This document shows, in pieces, positions 46,001 through 58,066 of a stretch of 64,000 nt of DNA. Origin of the DNA: Podospora comata. Lineage: Eukaryota; Ascomycota; Sordariomycetes; Sordariales; Podosporaceae. Positions within the stretch are counted from its first letter, which is position 1. The number at the start of each line of letters is the position of its first letter. The notes beneath the pieces are model-generated. The model did not search any database. It saw only the letters and a list, made by a program, of their open reading frames with translations, and was not told the origin of the DNA. The stretch lies in assembly GCA_017354895.1 (NCBI GenBank), contig CP071493.1, forward strand, positions 6,076,001-6,140,000. The letters run 5' to 3'. The position numbers and the translations under genes are program-made.

Positions 46001-49000
46001 CTATCACCTACACGGGCATCCGTTCCGCTCTCGGCCAGTGTTCTGGATGGTTGAAAATCTTGAAGATATTCACAGTCGCACGATACATGACGCCAAAGTG
46101 GCACGTTCCCTGTTCCCTCTGCTCTGCTCCACCGCGTCTCCGTCGGATTACCCATTCTGTTACTAGAAGCAGCAGAGAATGCCTCCATACAAGCAAGGTG
46201 CAGCCATTCCGAAGACGCCAAGAGTTGGGATATTGCACAGTTGAGCGGTGAAAAGGTCACGATGCTGCCTCGGCGTTGCAGAGAAGAGAGATTTTCCAAA
46301 ACATACCCCGCCGCTCCGAGGCATTATTATTCCTCCCTTCCGCATGGTTCGGGATCCGACGACTGAGGGCCGTACGGACGGGCTCATTCTCGGCCGGCAT
46401 CGCTGAGAAGGGAATGGCATAATGCAGCTATCACGGTCAAGACTTTCGAGAGCTGCATCGTCTTGGAGATTTCTGGTGGAACCTGGTGCTTCAAGAGGCG
46501 GATGCTGGACCTCGATCCGGAAGTCTGGGTCACTCGATGTGTGCAGGGTGCAGTAGTCCACAGGCTCTATCAGGACTATCAGGACATTTTGGGTCCGCCG
46601 CCACTGCTTGGTCCGGGTTGCTGCATCATAGTAGCACGCAACATGGGCACGAGACGCGAGACTAAGGTGGTGTAAGCAGCGGTGTTGCTTGGTCTCTGTT
46701 TTGCATTACATCACATTAGGGGGGTAAAGAGGGGGAGACCAGCTGATGTTTTGGAGGGGTAAAAGGAGGGACAGAGGCGGTGTCTAATTTTTTATTTTTT
46801 TGGTCGGCGTCTCTCTCGCGATGTCAAGGGCGGTGTTGAAGTTCAGCTTCATCGTCCTAGTGCAAGCACCTACTCTATCTTACATCACAGATGCAGGGCC
46901 AAGCTGTTGATCTAGGCCACGGGAAAAACCTGCTACGGAGTTTTTGTTCACCGAAAATTGTGCAGAAACGGAGACATTACGACATTCTGCCTGGAATGCG
47001 TTTGAAAATCCCCTTTTAGATGCATTTGAGATCCAGGAAAACGGAAATCTACAGCCAGAATCTCAGCAGACAATGAGTAGCGGTGAGGAGGTCAGCACGT
47101 TTTACCCCTGGTCGCCAAGGAACCCGCGAATCGCAAATCCCCCTGCCCGCCCGGACTGTGGATTTTTGACTATGGACTTTTGCACACCCTACCCATATCG
47201 CCGATCTTGGTGCGGCTGCGAACAGGCCGACCGTGCGGCGATATCACGAGCTTCCTGGAGCGGGCGTTCTTGAAGTCTTTTGTGCTGGTCGATGTTTGTA
47301 GCACGAGTCAGAGTTTGAAGCCACCGGGTTGGAGTTTTTTTTTTCGGTCTCAGGGCCGTCTCCGGGTGAAGAACGGCACTCCGCAGGCCTTCGCGAAGAA
47401 TCACGGAGAAGACGGGATCGATCGATAAACCATGCGAATTTTCATACACACCGCCGGTGCAGAGACCAGGGATCAAAACGGTTACCAACACGCTACTCGC
47501 AGAGAGCCGAACCAGACTCTCGGTTTTTCTAGTCAACGAGGTCCCCATGCCTGTGTCCGGGGGAGCAAACTTTTTTTTCCCCTGCCTCCTTGTCCCCGTT
47601 TGATTTTTGTGGGCATGATGGGAAAGCTTGGTAGGGAGCGTCATCCATGTCTAATATTTGGGAAGCATGACTTTGCCCCTGGCAAACATGGCCATTGCTC
47701 GCTATCGGTGTCAGCACAGCCTCGTCGCGGCTCTCTGAAACAGCCGCGCATCCGATGGATTCCTCCCTCGGCGTGTTGTTGACCGCTAGATCCGAATGAC
47801 GTTCTCCTGGACGGAGGACTCTGGTGGGCTGACGGGCAGGAGACGAAGTGAGCTGAGATGAGCTGAGCGGGTCATAGAGTGGCTTCACACTCAGATGTTG
47901 GGGGTTTGATGGATGGCGCAGCACATATCTCGATGCCGGCGTATGCTCTTTTGGGAGGTATTTCAGTCATGAATTTCCACCAACAGTATACCATACTGTC
48001 GAAAAGCGAGTCAGGTACTATCTCTGCAGGCGTCAGCCCAGAGTAAGGTGATGAAGATGGCAGCCTGTTGCGTGAAAAGATCTCATATCTATAAACATAT
48101 CAGAAGGATAGGATGACATCGCTTGTGCAGCGGGAGGAACCATTCACAGCCATATCAGACCCCCCAATGACCCATCCCATGCAAGTTGGCTTGAGAGAGG
48201 AGCTCGGATAGGTAGACAGGTCCTGGCGCTTACTTACATGCATGCAGACTTCAGAGCCTCCTTTGACCATCGTGCAACGCGGCCATCAGCTTAGCCTCAG
48301 CGCTTGTGAGGTTTCTCAAGTAAAGGAGAAGATGGAATGGAACTCGATACTATCAAGGGCTGCTAACACACACAGCCTCCTCATGGTAAGTCAAATTAGC
48401 GAGTAGTTGGCGTTTGTACACAGCCTCAAGGGTCAATCGGTCAACTTCATGATACGATGTGCTCCTGACTTTCCCCTCCCTAAGCTAGTTCTTGTGGTCA
48501 GTGAGCAGTGATCAATCAATCTCACAGCACGAGGTGAAACCAACCCAGGCAGCCCCAGACCAAAGGAGCTCTTACACTGTGACCGCATGAGCAGCTACCA
48601 CAACGCTACCCCGATCCTGATGACATTTTACCACCAGACCACAACAGTTACATGTGTGGATTACACGGTTCTGGTTTCCCATAATCAGGACCATCCAATC
48701 TTCTCGACTCGATATTAAAGGGGGGCGTACTGAGGTCTACATCCCGAGAACAGATTGGCTGCTCGCCTGCCATGATCGTCCGGCGTCGGGATGTTTTGAC
48801 CGGTTTGGATTGCAAGGTGTTGTGGTATATTCTCCTTTTTGGGGTTCTCTTGTGGCTATGTTTGGGATGGGGGCAGGTCTATCGTTTCTGTTTTTGCCTG
48901 CCACAGTCCATCACGATGAGAGACGGGAAATAGTCTGTGGACCTTGCACGCCGGTTTGGTTTGCTTGGCCTTGTAAGGTTGAGATCTAGACTCCGATTTG

Positions 49001-50444
49001 CGCTCTTCGCCGTTCTTAGTTTGTAGGCGCACACCTGGCACAAGCTTTCCCTGGTTGCTTGTGTGATGATGATAGAGGGACGCCACTCAGGAAACGCTCC
49101 GGATCCAATAACTCCTAGGATAAAAAGGAAGGAATTTGAGATACCTGCCAAAGCATACTGTCAGCTCTATCCTCATTTCTGGACATCACCTGACAAAGAT
49201 ATTTCTGACAGAACACTTGTCTGCAGTCCTAAGTGGGAACGAGAATATAGCTCTGTGTTCACGTTGATCATCAAGTCACACAACCTCGGTCTGTTGTCAC
49301 CCCCTTACCTTAGCCAGGGGGTTACTGGTCCACCGCTATCCGTCCCATGGCTGACAAGCGCTCATGCTTGGTTGCAACAACGACCTTCACACGCCGTGAC
49401 TGAACCACTCTTTCTCCTTAGTATAGTTGGTTTGACCTACCTAGCCTGTGTCATATTTGCACTTTGAGCCTGGCTTATATGTTTTGATATCCTTTTCATG
49501 TGTAACTCAAACATGGTTGAAGAACATCCATATGAGGTAGGATTGGCAAGTGGCAGCCGGCAGACGCGTGTGACATCCATTCTTATTTACGGATAATTTT
49601 TTTTTTCATCGTGTCGTAGTGGTGAGAGCCGGCAACCGAGGTAGGCTAAGGTTTGCTGTGTATCACCTCATCGCGAAGAGGTCTTTCGAAAGCAGAAGAG
49701 GGAGGGTAGTGGTTTAAGTGATCTTCCAGGTTGCATAGGATACCTCTGCTCCGTCTTTCAGCTCGGGGAAACATACCACAGCATCACCACTGTGGCTCGA
49801 TGATAAGAATCCCGACCGCACGAATTTCGAGCAGAAGACAAGCTGCAGTGGGATTTCAGGTCACGACTTGATCACTTGATTATTGGTCCTTTACCCGTGA
49901 AAACCCGCCGTCTGAGCTAACGTTCACATTCGAAGCCCAGAAACTGGCTTTACACACGTCCTAACAAACAACCCTTCTCAATGGTTGATGGTCTACACCA
50001 ACTTATCCCTGCATCTCTCCCCACCAGAGTGAAGTAATAATGTACAACCAAACCCGTGCAAAAACGGGAACCGCGAATACGACTGTCATTCATCTTTTTG
50101 TCCGCCCGTCTCTTCACCCCTATCACAACAGGCTCGCACAAACGGGCCGGACGACGCCCATTTCCCCTCCGCTGTTGATGTATCCTCCCTCCCGAGCAAC
50201 CCCTTCCCATCGTCTCGTCTTACACAAACAAGGATGATATGACGTCCTCACGTTGCTTCATCAGCCCATCATGGATAACCACCCCTGCCAAGGGTAAAAC
50301 TCCGTGATGCGAGTAAGGTAAGAATAACAATAAGCAAATGAACGCTCGGAACCAATAGTAACCTGCTCAATTACTACCTCTCAAGTATGGTATCTTCATC
50401 GTGATGGTATCTCGAACCTAGCAACAGCCTCACATCTCGCCCAT
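43031..50444. other. Long intergenic stretch, no supported gene
   Basis: About 7.4 kb. Frames up to 194 codons (43038-43622, minus, with a hydrophobic N-terminus) overlap open frames on the opposite strand, and none shows a domain or convincing splice pattern. 47925-48650 has no sizeable frame on either strand. Composition is close to the rest of the window. No tRNA, rRNA or transposon ends were recognised. Confidence 0.45.
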
Positions 50445-52174
50445 CTACGCCGTCCCAAAATCCCACAACCCCGCCACCAGCGAATCCTTCAGCCCCTGTT
50501 TCTCCTCCTCCTCCGTAACTTTTGTAAACACCCTCTTCGGGATCATAAACTCCACCACCGGCGGCTTCTTGATCTCCTTGCCCATCTCCGCCTCGAACAA
50601 CTGTTACCCAAATATGTTAGCATCTTTACCCCATTTTTCCACAACCACCCCCAAATCAAGAAAAAGACACTTACACTCCCATAACTATGATCCAAAAAGT
50701 CCTCCACATTGTACGCCTGCTTGGTAAACTGCTCACTGATAATCTTCGCAATCGTCGCCACATTCGGATGCCAATGCCCCTGCAGCTGCACCACCTCCCA
50801 AAGACAACTCTCAATCGCCCTCGTCTCCATCGGATCCCTCTCCCAAGCCAAAAACACATCCTCCACCCCTCCCTCCTCAATCTTCTGCTTCTCCTCCTCC
50901 GTCCTCGGCACCCTGTGCATCATGAATGTTGTCAGGGGGTGCTTCTTGAACAGGTTGTAAAACCAAGGCACAATAGCCACAATCGCACTCGGGGGCGCGT
51001 TGAGTGCCAACCTGGCCAGCTTCTTGATAAAACTCGCCACCATTACCGCTGGCAAATGTGATGAGCCGAGGAAGGTATCAAGCAACCGCAAAAAGCGGGA
51101 GCGGTGCTTGGAGTGGAGCATGTCTGCGTCTAGCAGGGAGTAGAGCTTGGTGTAAAACTCTGGGTAGTCGAGGTTTCGTTCCTGGATGAGGTAAAAGACA
51201 CCAGAGAGGGCCAGTAGAGAGATGGACCCGCCGGCGTTGTAGCAGTCTGTTAGGAAATCCATCAGGAGTTCTGGATTGGTGAACCAGGGCGCGATAGAGT
51301 TGGACATGACGCTGAGGATCTTCTTGCGCTGGTCTTTGCTCAGACCGAGTTGCATCAGGGCTAGCCAGGCGTCTTGGGCTTGACTTTTGTGTTGGGAGAG
51401 GGAGCGGACGGGGTGCCTTTTCTTGGTGGTTGGGGGTTCGATGTAGAAGGTGTCGAGATCTTTGTTGGAGGAGGGGACATGATCGATGTTGAGGAGGAGG
51501 TTGAAGATTATGGCGCGGACTGTTTCGTCGAGGTCGGCGGAGGGGTCTTTAAGGAATTCACTGATGGCTGCGAAGGTGTAGAATCTAATGTCGTCAAACT
51601 CGTCGATGAACTTCTCGGTAAACTCTTCCCGTAGTTGCTCGACTGGTGACTGGATGATGAAGTATATGACTTGGGTGAAGAAGTATCGTGGGAAGGCGGC
51701 TTGGTCCCGGCCGTCAAGGTGCTGAGCTTCGACTTTGAGGAGAGACATGGCCAACAACAAAGCTGGGAGTGCCAACTTCTCATTGTTGAACATGCGTAAC
51801 AAGACTTCTCTAAAGTCTGCTAGGCGCTCCCGAAGCCATTTTGTGACGGTCGCATCCTTCTCTGATGCTTCCCTTCTCTCCACCAAGCAGCCCATGGCAA
51901 GTAACCGCACGAAGACGCGGCATAGTGTCTCTGAGGCGGCGATGGCGGTGGGACGATCCTCGTCGTTCTTTTGCGCAAGTTCGAGGAGAGTAGCGATGTT
52001 GTTATAGTGTTTTCTGGACTCGAGGATCTCGGCTTCGAGCTGTTTGAGTTGGGCCTTGAGATCGACACCCTCGTCGCCGCCGGATTTCCTCCGTTTCTTG
52101 CTCTTGTCTCCATTCTCTTGACGCTTCCTTTTCCCGGCCGAGGCCGACGACGGTTCCTTTGTAGCTGCTGCCAT
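50445..52174 (-). CDS. NOC4: Nucleolar complex protein 4 (NOC4/UTP19)
   Basis: Exons 52174-50675 and 50600-50445 (74-nt intron with GTAAGT and GCTAAC) give 551 residues. The N-terminus is basic (GKRKRQENGDKSKKRRK), a likely nuclear/nucleolar signal. Residues about 30-300 are helical. The C-terminal half carries the CBF/Mak21 domain, with pieces such as SLLALSGVFYLIQERNLDYPEFY, LLDADMLHSKHRSRFLRLLDTFL and VPWFYNLFKKHP. The C-terminus reads LKDSLVAGLWDFGTA. In yeast Noc4 pairs with Nop14 in the small-subunit processome and helps assemble and export 40S precursors. The ATG context and basic start fit the family. Confidence 0.93.
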
Positions 52175-52519
52175 CTTTTATGTGGTTCAATCGCAATATT
52201 TCCCGCTCTTGTTGCTTGTTTCCTCCAAATTCCCTGCTCAGTGCTGCTTCGCGGTCGTGTCCTCCAGAAAATTTAAGTGGGGCTGTCGCAATAGAGCAGT
52301 GGGTTGTTGGAAAATGGAAATTTCACAGCAGGGATCCGGAGCACCGGGTCTTGGCAAGGCCAAACTTAGAATTCAACATCAGCTGCGCTGGCACGTGACC
52401 CCGAGCTCTACGGCAAAGAGCCGGGAAGTACGCATTTCGTTAAAACCTCAATTCGCACTTGGCACTTGAGAGCTCCGTCAACGTCGAGCCGTCACCCACC
52501 CGATATTCCCATATTCACA
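52175..52519. promoter_or_regulatory. Bidirectional promoter between NOC4 and ATP4
   Basis: The 345 bases between the start codons must drive both genes. No TATA box is obvious. CACGTGACC near 52393 contains the E-box CACGTG, a bHLH-type site that in fungi is often found near mitochondrial or metabolic genes; its use here is inference. Confidence 0.5.
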
Positions 52520-53450
52520 ATGGCCTCCCGCTTGGCGAGAAGTGCTCTCGGTGAGTTCGAGACCGGCCAACAGCTGCCTGCGAGGCGCCAATTGAGACGG
52601 CAATGACAAAGTGACTGACCACCGAGCGCCGCAGGGGCTGCCCGTCTCCGGCCTAGCATCGCTCCCCGCGCTCTGCCCGCCCTCTCGACCGCCATCGCGG
52701 CGCGCAACAGCTCCGGTGTCCCCGCCCAGGACCCCAAGTCCAAGGCCCAGTCCCTCATCGATGCGCTTCCCGGCAGCAACCTCCTCTCCAAGTCGGCCAT
52801 CCTCTCGTCCTTCACCGGCCTCTCGATCTATGCCCTGAGCAACGAGTACTATGTCGTCAACGAGGAGACCGTCGTCGCCTTCTGCCTTCTCAGCGTCTGG
52901 GCTGCCCTGATCAAGTTCGGCGGTCCCGCTTACAAGGAGTGGGCTGAGGGTCAGAACAAGAAGATCCTCGATATCCTCAACTCGGCCCGCGCCGACCACA
53001 CCCAGGCCGTCAAGACCCGCATCGAGGACGTCCAGCAGATGTCCGGCGTCATTGACGTCACCAAGAGCCTCTTCGCCGTCTCCAAGGTAGGATAGCTGGG
53101 TTATGTTTACAGGGAAGAGCTGGAATGGGTGCTGATGCCGTGTACAGGAGACTGCCAAGCTCGAGGCTGAGGCTTATGAGCTCGAGCAGCGCACTGCCCT
53201 TGCTGCTGAGGCCAAGACCGTTCTCGACTCGTGGGTGCGTTACGAGAGCCAGGTCAAGCAGCGCCAGCAGAAGGAGCTTGCTGCCACCATCATCGCCAAG
53301 GTCCAGAAGGAGCTTGAGAATCCCAAGACCCTCCAGCAGATTCTCCAGCAGAGCGTTGCCGATGTTGAGAGTGAGTTGGCTCAGATCTCCGTGCTTGGAA
53401 CGAGCTGTTGCTAACAACATATTGCAGAGATCGTTTCCGCCAAGCAATAA
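52520..53450 (+). CDS. ATP4: Mitochondrial F1Fo ATP synthase subunit b (ATP4)
   Basis: Four exons (52520-52550, 52635-53086, 53148-53370, 53428-53450) give 242 residues, the normal size. Residues 1-35 are Arg/Ala/Ser-rich without acidic residues, a mitochondrial presequence. Two hydrophobic segments (about 64-80 and 89-106, around NEETVVAFCLLSVWAALIKF) anchor it in the inner membrane. The rest is a long charged coiled coil (ETAKLEAEAYELEQRTALAAE; WVRYESQVKQRQQKELAA) that forms the peripheral stalk linking Fo to F1. The C-terminus is EKIVSAKQ. Introns are 84, 61 and 57 nt; the last coding exon has only 23 bases. Confidence 0.95.
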
Positions 53451-54637
53451 ACAGCTAAATAGCTACCCCAGTCGAGTTTTGACCCAGATCGAGATTCCCT
53501 TTGTTGTACCAGTGTCCATACACACCCCTGTGCATTTAGCCAATTCAAAACTTTTGACTTGTTCTATTTTTGATGGCCTCGAGGTGCGCTTTTCGCTTAT
53601 CATGAGCTTTTGTAGCTGTGGAAGAAGCTAGGAAAGGGTCGGCAGGTCCCTAAAGGTTGAGACCTTACAACGGCAAAACTGCAAGTCCATGTATTATTAT
53701 GCTGGAACGCTGTCTCTAGTTGCACAGGGTCAGGTTAGATCAGACTTCTAGCTTTCGTTTCTAGAGACGTATGAGACTGCCCCTCACAGCACGATTTACA
53801 TGGGATATGCGGGGGTTTTGCCCTCCATGTGTGATGTTTTGCAAAATAATGACTTCGTCCCAATTCAAACTACTTTGCAACCAAAGCTTGAGATTCCCAT
53901 GAGATCGATGAGCTGTTCCTGAGCTCTTGAAGCTTGTGCCGGTAGTGCCCGTTACAAAACATGGGATTTGCCTTGCAGTCGGGTTGTTCAAGGTGGGGCT
54001 CTATGGCCCAGCAATTGATGACGGGTCCCAGCACCGGCCAGCCAATCAGCTTCCAGAAGATTTTAGTTTTCTGACTTCTTCAAAGTCCAAGCCGAATTGC
54101 GCCGTCTTCGAAAAAAGTTTGAGCCCACCCACCTCCACGACGCCCACGACAAGCACGCCACGATAAACCAATTTCTGGGTCAGAGACACCAGCAACGACA
54201 TTGCTTAAGCACTTCTCTACGGCGAAAAGCTCTCCAAAGCCCTATTCAGGCCATACGTCGTCGAACTCACCCAATGCCGTGCCGCATGTCGTAGACAGCG
54301 CGAGCTTCCTGCGACGGGTCTCTTCCCAGAGATTGCGACGACGTACCATGCGATCTCCGCTGTCTCCGTGAACACCGGCAACCTGTATCTCCTTTTGGGC
54401 ACCCGCCCGCAGCTGCGGGTGTTTGCGCAAATACCCTGCAGACACACACCATGGTTTCTCAATAACCATTTGGCGGGCCGGGGGGCCAGCCCACGGTTAC
54501 GGAGAGGGGCATCATCAAAGTCCCCGCCTGGGCGAGGATTTGAGCCCGATACAGACCACAGACGACGCCCAGCGCCTTTTTCTTCGGAACCGCCACCACA
54601 TTATGCGAAGCGTGCTGTTCTCCCAACACATCTTGGA
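53451..54637. other. Intergenic, with open frame leading into the next gene
   Basis: 53451 to about 54200 is non-coding: ATP4 3' UTR, then promoter. From 54209 onward the plus-strand frame of the next gene is open without an ATG until 54638. This upstream part is rich in Arg and Pro and could encode a longer N-terminus reached through an exon I could not identify. Confidence 0.4.
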
Positions 54638-56068
54638 ATGCGGCCCGGCCCTTTCGCCGCCGGAAGACTGAAAATACCTCCAGCAGCGAAGCCTTTCAAA
54701 CCGAGCGAGGTGGAGGAACCCTCTGCGACTGTTGTCGAAACGGAAAAGGCCGACATTGAGGAACACAAAGAACCAACTAGCCAGACAACCGACCATGACG
54801 AGAACATAAAGGAGGCCGAGGTTAGAGTGGCACCTACGGATCAAGAGGTCCAAGAACAAGACGTGGTAGCAGAGTCGAACCGAATCCTATCTCGAATAGC
54901 GATGTGGGACCAACAAGAACAAGCCGTGCCGGAATCTACGCCTGTGCCGGCAGACGATCTCGCACCGTCAGAACACATCCATGTTATGGGACTTGACCCT
55001 GTTGGCCGCTACATCACGCATATTTTGGCCAGCTGCGACCACATCCCTCCGGTGCGCTATGTGATGCACACCCCTGGTGTACACAATGTTTTCAAGCAGA
55101 ATGATCGAAAGTTGACGCTTTACCGTGGCGACCAGATGGTCACCACCAATCGGATTATCGCTGTGAATTTCAACCAAGGCGGCGATTATACGAGCCCGAA
55201 GCAATATGCGCTACCAAGCCTCATCAGTAATCTGATAATCACCACTCCAGCCGCTGACGTTGTTCGGATTTTGGAGCCGATCAAGCACAGGCTCGATCAC
55301 AGGTCCACCATTGTCCTGATTAATGATGGCTTGGGTGTCGTCGAGGATCTCATCAAGACGTATTATCCTTCGTCCATTACTCGCCCAACTTTTATTCTTG
55401 GACAATTCACTGGAAAGTTGGGCTATACGGGCGAGCAATTCTCGGTGGAGGAAGTCGAGCTGGGCAGACTTCGCATGTCAATTTACCCCCAGCAGATTCA
55501 GCAGTCCGGTGTCCGCATCGTTCGCCACCCGCCGATCGAGCACACGTTGAAGCCAACGCGCCTCCTGAGGGCACTGACTGCGATACCCGACTTGCGGGCG
55601 GCAGGTTTCCCCATGGATGACTTCTTCAAGAAGGCGTTGCCAACCATTGTCTTTCGATCCATTGTGGACCCTCTGACGGTTGTTCTCGACAGCACCTACG
55701 ATAAGCTGCCGAAGAATGCGTACGCGAGGCTGGTCATGGACCAGCTTCTTAGTGAGCTCTGTGGGGTAATCTCCAGACTCCCAGAGGTCAGAGACTCTCC
55801 AGACTTCTCTCGGTTGACTGTCACACAGAGGTTGAGGAAGGAGATTTATCACAAGCTGGTGAGACAGCAGACTTCCAGCTCGAGGATGCGGTCGAATGTG
55901 GCTCGGGGCTGGGCTACCGATATCGATTACCAGACTGGCTACTTTGTCGAGCGTGGTCGGCAGCTGGGGTTGCGGGTCGAGAATCTCAACTCGCTCATTG
56001 CCGAGGTCAAGGCCAAGCAAAAGATCCAGATGGACAGGCAGAACATGCAGATACCTTTCCAACTGTGA
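54638..56068 (+). CDS. Ketopantoate reductase-like (ApbA/PanE fold) protein, probably mitochondrial
   Basis: From the first in-frame ATG (54638) the protein has 476 residues, but the frame is open back to 54209, so a longer, perhaps spliced, N-terminus is likely. A low-complexity acidic linker (about 20-110) precedes a Rossmann-like segment HIHVMGLDPVGRYITHILAS, matching the nucleotide-binding start of the PanE family, though the usual GxGxxG is GxDxxG here. Further family-like pieces are ISNLIITTPAADVVRIL, TIVLINDGLGVVEDLI and ITRPTFILGQFTGKLGY. The helical C-terminal domain includes ALPTIVFRSIVDPLTVVLD. Fungal members include divergent mitochondrial proteins such as yeast Cbs2, a cytochrome b translation activator. 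Whether this one is an enzyme is doubtful given the altered glycine motif. Confidence 0.8.
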   Translation: MRPGPFAAGRLKIPPAAKPFKPSEVEEPSATVVETEKADIEEHKEPTSQTTDHDENIKEAEVRVAPTDQEVQEQDVVAESNRILSRIAMWDQQEQAVPESTPVPADDLAPSEHIHVMGLDPVGRYITHILASCDHIPPVRYVMHTPGVHNVFKQNDRKLTLYRGDQMVTTNRIIAVNFNQGGDYTSPKQYALPSLISNLIITTPAADVVRILEPIKHRLDHRSTIVLINDGLGVVEDLIKTYYPSSITRPTFILGQFTGKLGYTGEQFSVEEVELGRLRMSIYPQQIQQSGVRIVRHPPIEHTLKPTRLLRALTAIPDLRAAGFPMDDFFKKALPTIVFRSIVDPLTVVLDSTYDKLPKNAYARLVMDQLLSELCGVISRLPEVRDSPDFSRLTVTQRLRKEIYHKLVRQQTSSSRMRSNVARGWATDIDYQTGYFVERGRQLGLRVENLNSLIAEVKAKQKIQMDRQNMQIPFQL

Positions 56069-56530
56069 GTTCGCTCTTAGGTTAGAAGGGTAGTAGGGCG
56101 TCAAAAGGGGGCCTTGTACAAATTATTAAAATGTATATTATTGCATTGTATATTGGGTATAACTGTGTGCACATACACAACAATTGGGAGGTTAGATGTT
56201 AAAACGGGGAAAAGGGGTTTACACACTGCATATAGGGGGGTTTAAATAGCAATGAATTGGGTTTCTACTGGTTAAAACCTTGCAATACCTTGGAGTTGTT
56301 TCATAAGGTGCCTCAACTGCACAGCTGTTGGGAGCAACCGGTATACCTCATTGACTTTTACGTATTAATGGGCTTGGGTGGTTGAACCCCACCAAAATCA
56401 TTTGACCCCGCGATCGCGATAAACTGCTACCACCACCCCCAACCCTGGCATCATCCCATTCGCATCCTTGCCCGCTCTACATACCTACAGCTTTATAACC
56501 AACCCGAATCCATATCAAACCACTGCCGAA
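56069..56530. promoter_or_regulatory. Spacer and upstream region of the PDCD5-family gene
   Basis: About 460 bases. The first part, AT-rich with AATTATTAAAATG and TGTATATTATTGCATTG, is probably the reductase-like gene's 3' UTR and polyadenylation region. The part next to 56531 is C-rich and pyrimidine-rich, like a leader. Confidence 0.4.
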
Positions 56531-56996
56531 ATGGAAGACGCCGAGCTCGAAAAGGTACCCTTTTATCCCTTTCTCCCACCATCGCATCAACCGACTAACC
56601 CCCCTACCCGTCAAACAGATCCGCAAGGCTCGCCTCGAACAGCTCAAATCCCAAGGCGGCGGCCCCTCCTCCCTCAGCAAAGCTGGCGGTGGTGGTAACG
56701 CAGGTCCCAGCAAAGAAGTCGAAGCCGAAGCCCGCAAGTCCATCCTCAACCAGATCCTCCACCCCGAAGCGGCCGACCGGTTGGGGCGAATCAGACTAGT
56801 CAAAGAGCAGCGCGCGACCGACGTCGAGAACAGGCTCATCATGCTTGCTCAGACGGGGCAGTTGCGGTCCAAGGTGACGGAAGAACAACTGAAGGAGCTG
56901 TTGAATGCGGTGGCGGACACGGAGAAGGAGGAGAAGATTGTTGTTGCGAGGAGGAAGGGGTGGGAGGATGATGATGATGATTTGTTTGATCTTTAA
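56531..56996 (+). CDS. PDCD5/TFAR19-family DNA-binding protein
   Basis: Exon 1 (56531-56554) encodes MEDAELEK. A 64-nt intron with GTACCC donor and GACTAAC branch follows, then exon 2 (56619-56996), giving 133 residues. The sequence matches the compact three-helix PDCD5 family: an N-terminal IRKARLEQLKSQGGG, the core ILHPEAADRLGRIRLVKEQRA followed by DVENRLIMLAQTGQL, then KVTEEQLKELLNAV. The acidic tail DDDDDLFDL is also typical. Yeast (Ymr074c/Sdd2) and human (PDCD5) members are nuclear/cytosolic and linked to apoptosis and proteostasis; the exact role in fungi is unsettled. Convergent with COQ4, 170 bases away. Confidence 0.92.
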
Positions 56997-57166
56997 GGGG
57001 GGACAAGGAGAGAGAGACGGCGGGGGGTGATAATAATGATATCCATTCGGTTTTGCCTCGACGGCATTTTTTGCGAATTCAACAAAAATTGATGATGATT
57101 TGAACTTCACAATGCTCATACAGTCATATATATACAATCACACAAAAACACCATAATAGTACACAT

Positions 57167-58066
57167 CTACCCCCTCGCCGCCGCCTCCCGTCTCTTCTTC
57201 TCCTCCCTCTCCCGTCTCCTCATCTCCCTCAGATCAGCCGGCACCTCCACCCCCAACTCCTTCCTCAGCTCCCCCACATCCTTCTCGAGAACCTCCTCCC
57301 AATAAACATTAATCACCTCCTTCGCCCTCAGTCCATTCCTCACCGCCCAAGGCCCATACACGCCCCAGAACCTCTCCCGTTCCTTCTTCTTCATCCCCAC
57401 AAGACTAAACACGCTCAGGCCCGTCATCGGCAGCAACGTATTCGCAAACTCGAACGCCTTTAGCGCCACCTCACCCTCCCTCACAACGGGGAGTCCTGTC
57501 AAGGCGTGGTAAAAGTCGTGACATTCCCTGTATCGCTGCATGACATAGGCGCATTCCTCGTCGTCAATGTAGCGAACTGGCGAGCGGGTGTCGGGGGAGA
57601 CGCCCTCGCGGTCAAGCCAGGAGATGTACGTGTGGCCGACTGTGTTGGGGGGCAAGGAGCGGAGGTAGGGGAGGTTGAGGGAGGTGGAGGTTATGCGGGG
57701 GCGGTCGCGGAGGATGCGGCGCCCGGTGGGGGAGGAGAGCATGGCGTCACGGAGGCGATAGATGAAGTAGGGAGTCGAGGTTGTCTCGGCGAAGGTGGCG
57801 ATCAGGTCGCCTCGGCGGGGGTTCTTGAGGGAGATGAGGCCTGAGCCGATGGCCAGGGCGGTTTTCTCGACGAAGGAGAGGGGGACATGGCCTGGGTAGT
57901 TTGGTGGTGGGCGGGTTAGGGAGGAAAAGAGGGAGTATGGGCGGCGTTGCTGGGGGGTGTTGTTGTTGTTGTTGTTGGAGGGGTAGGTTGCGACGGGTCG
58001 GAGGGGTCGGAGGAGGGGAGTGATTTGGCGGGCGAGGGCCGCGGATCGTTTGAGTGTCACCTCCAT
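57167..58066 (-). CDS. COQ4: Ubiquinone biosynthesis protein COQ4, mitochondrial
   Basis: A single exon of 299 residues from the ATG at 58066; the frame is open further upstream but without an ATG. The N-terminus ([20 protein letters not shown]) is basic and amphipathic, a mitochondrial presequence, followed by an Asn repeat encoded by (GTT)n on the plus strand. From residue about 58 the Coq4 fold begins ([20 protein letters not shown]). The family metal-binding motif HDxxHx11E is present as H183-D184-x-x-H187 with Glu199 ([11 protein letters not shown]). The C-terminus is highly charged. Coq4 is a matrix-side inner-membrane protein required for the CoQ synthome. Confidence 0.95.
   Translation of the reverse strand: MEVTLKRSAALARQITPLLRPLRPVATYPSNNNNNNTPQQRRPYSLFSSLTRPPPNYPGHVPLSFVEKTALAIGSGLISLKNPRRGDLIATFAETTSTPYFIYRLRDAMLSSPTGRRILRDRPRITSTSLNLPYLRSLPPNTVGHTYISWLDREGVSPDTRSPVRYIDDEECAYVMQRYRECHDFYHALTGLPVVREGEVALKAFEFANTLLPMTGLSVFSLVGMKKKERERFWGVYGPWAVRNGLRAKEVINVYWEEVLEKDVGELRKELGVEVPADLREMRRREREEKKRREAAARG

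Noticed and set aside
52478-53158. 226-codon minus-strand frame
   Set aside because: It is the antisense shadow of ATP4.
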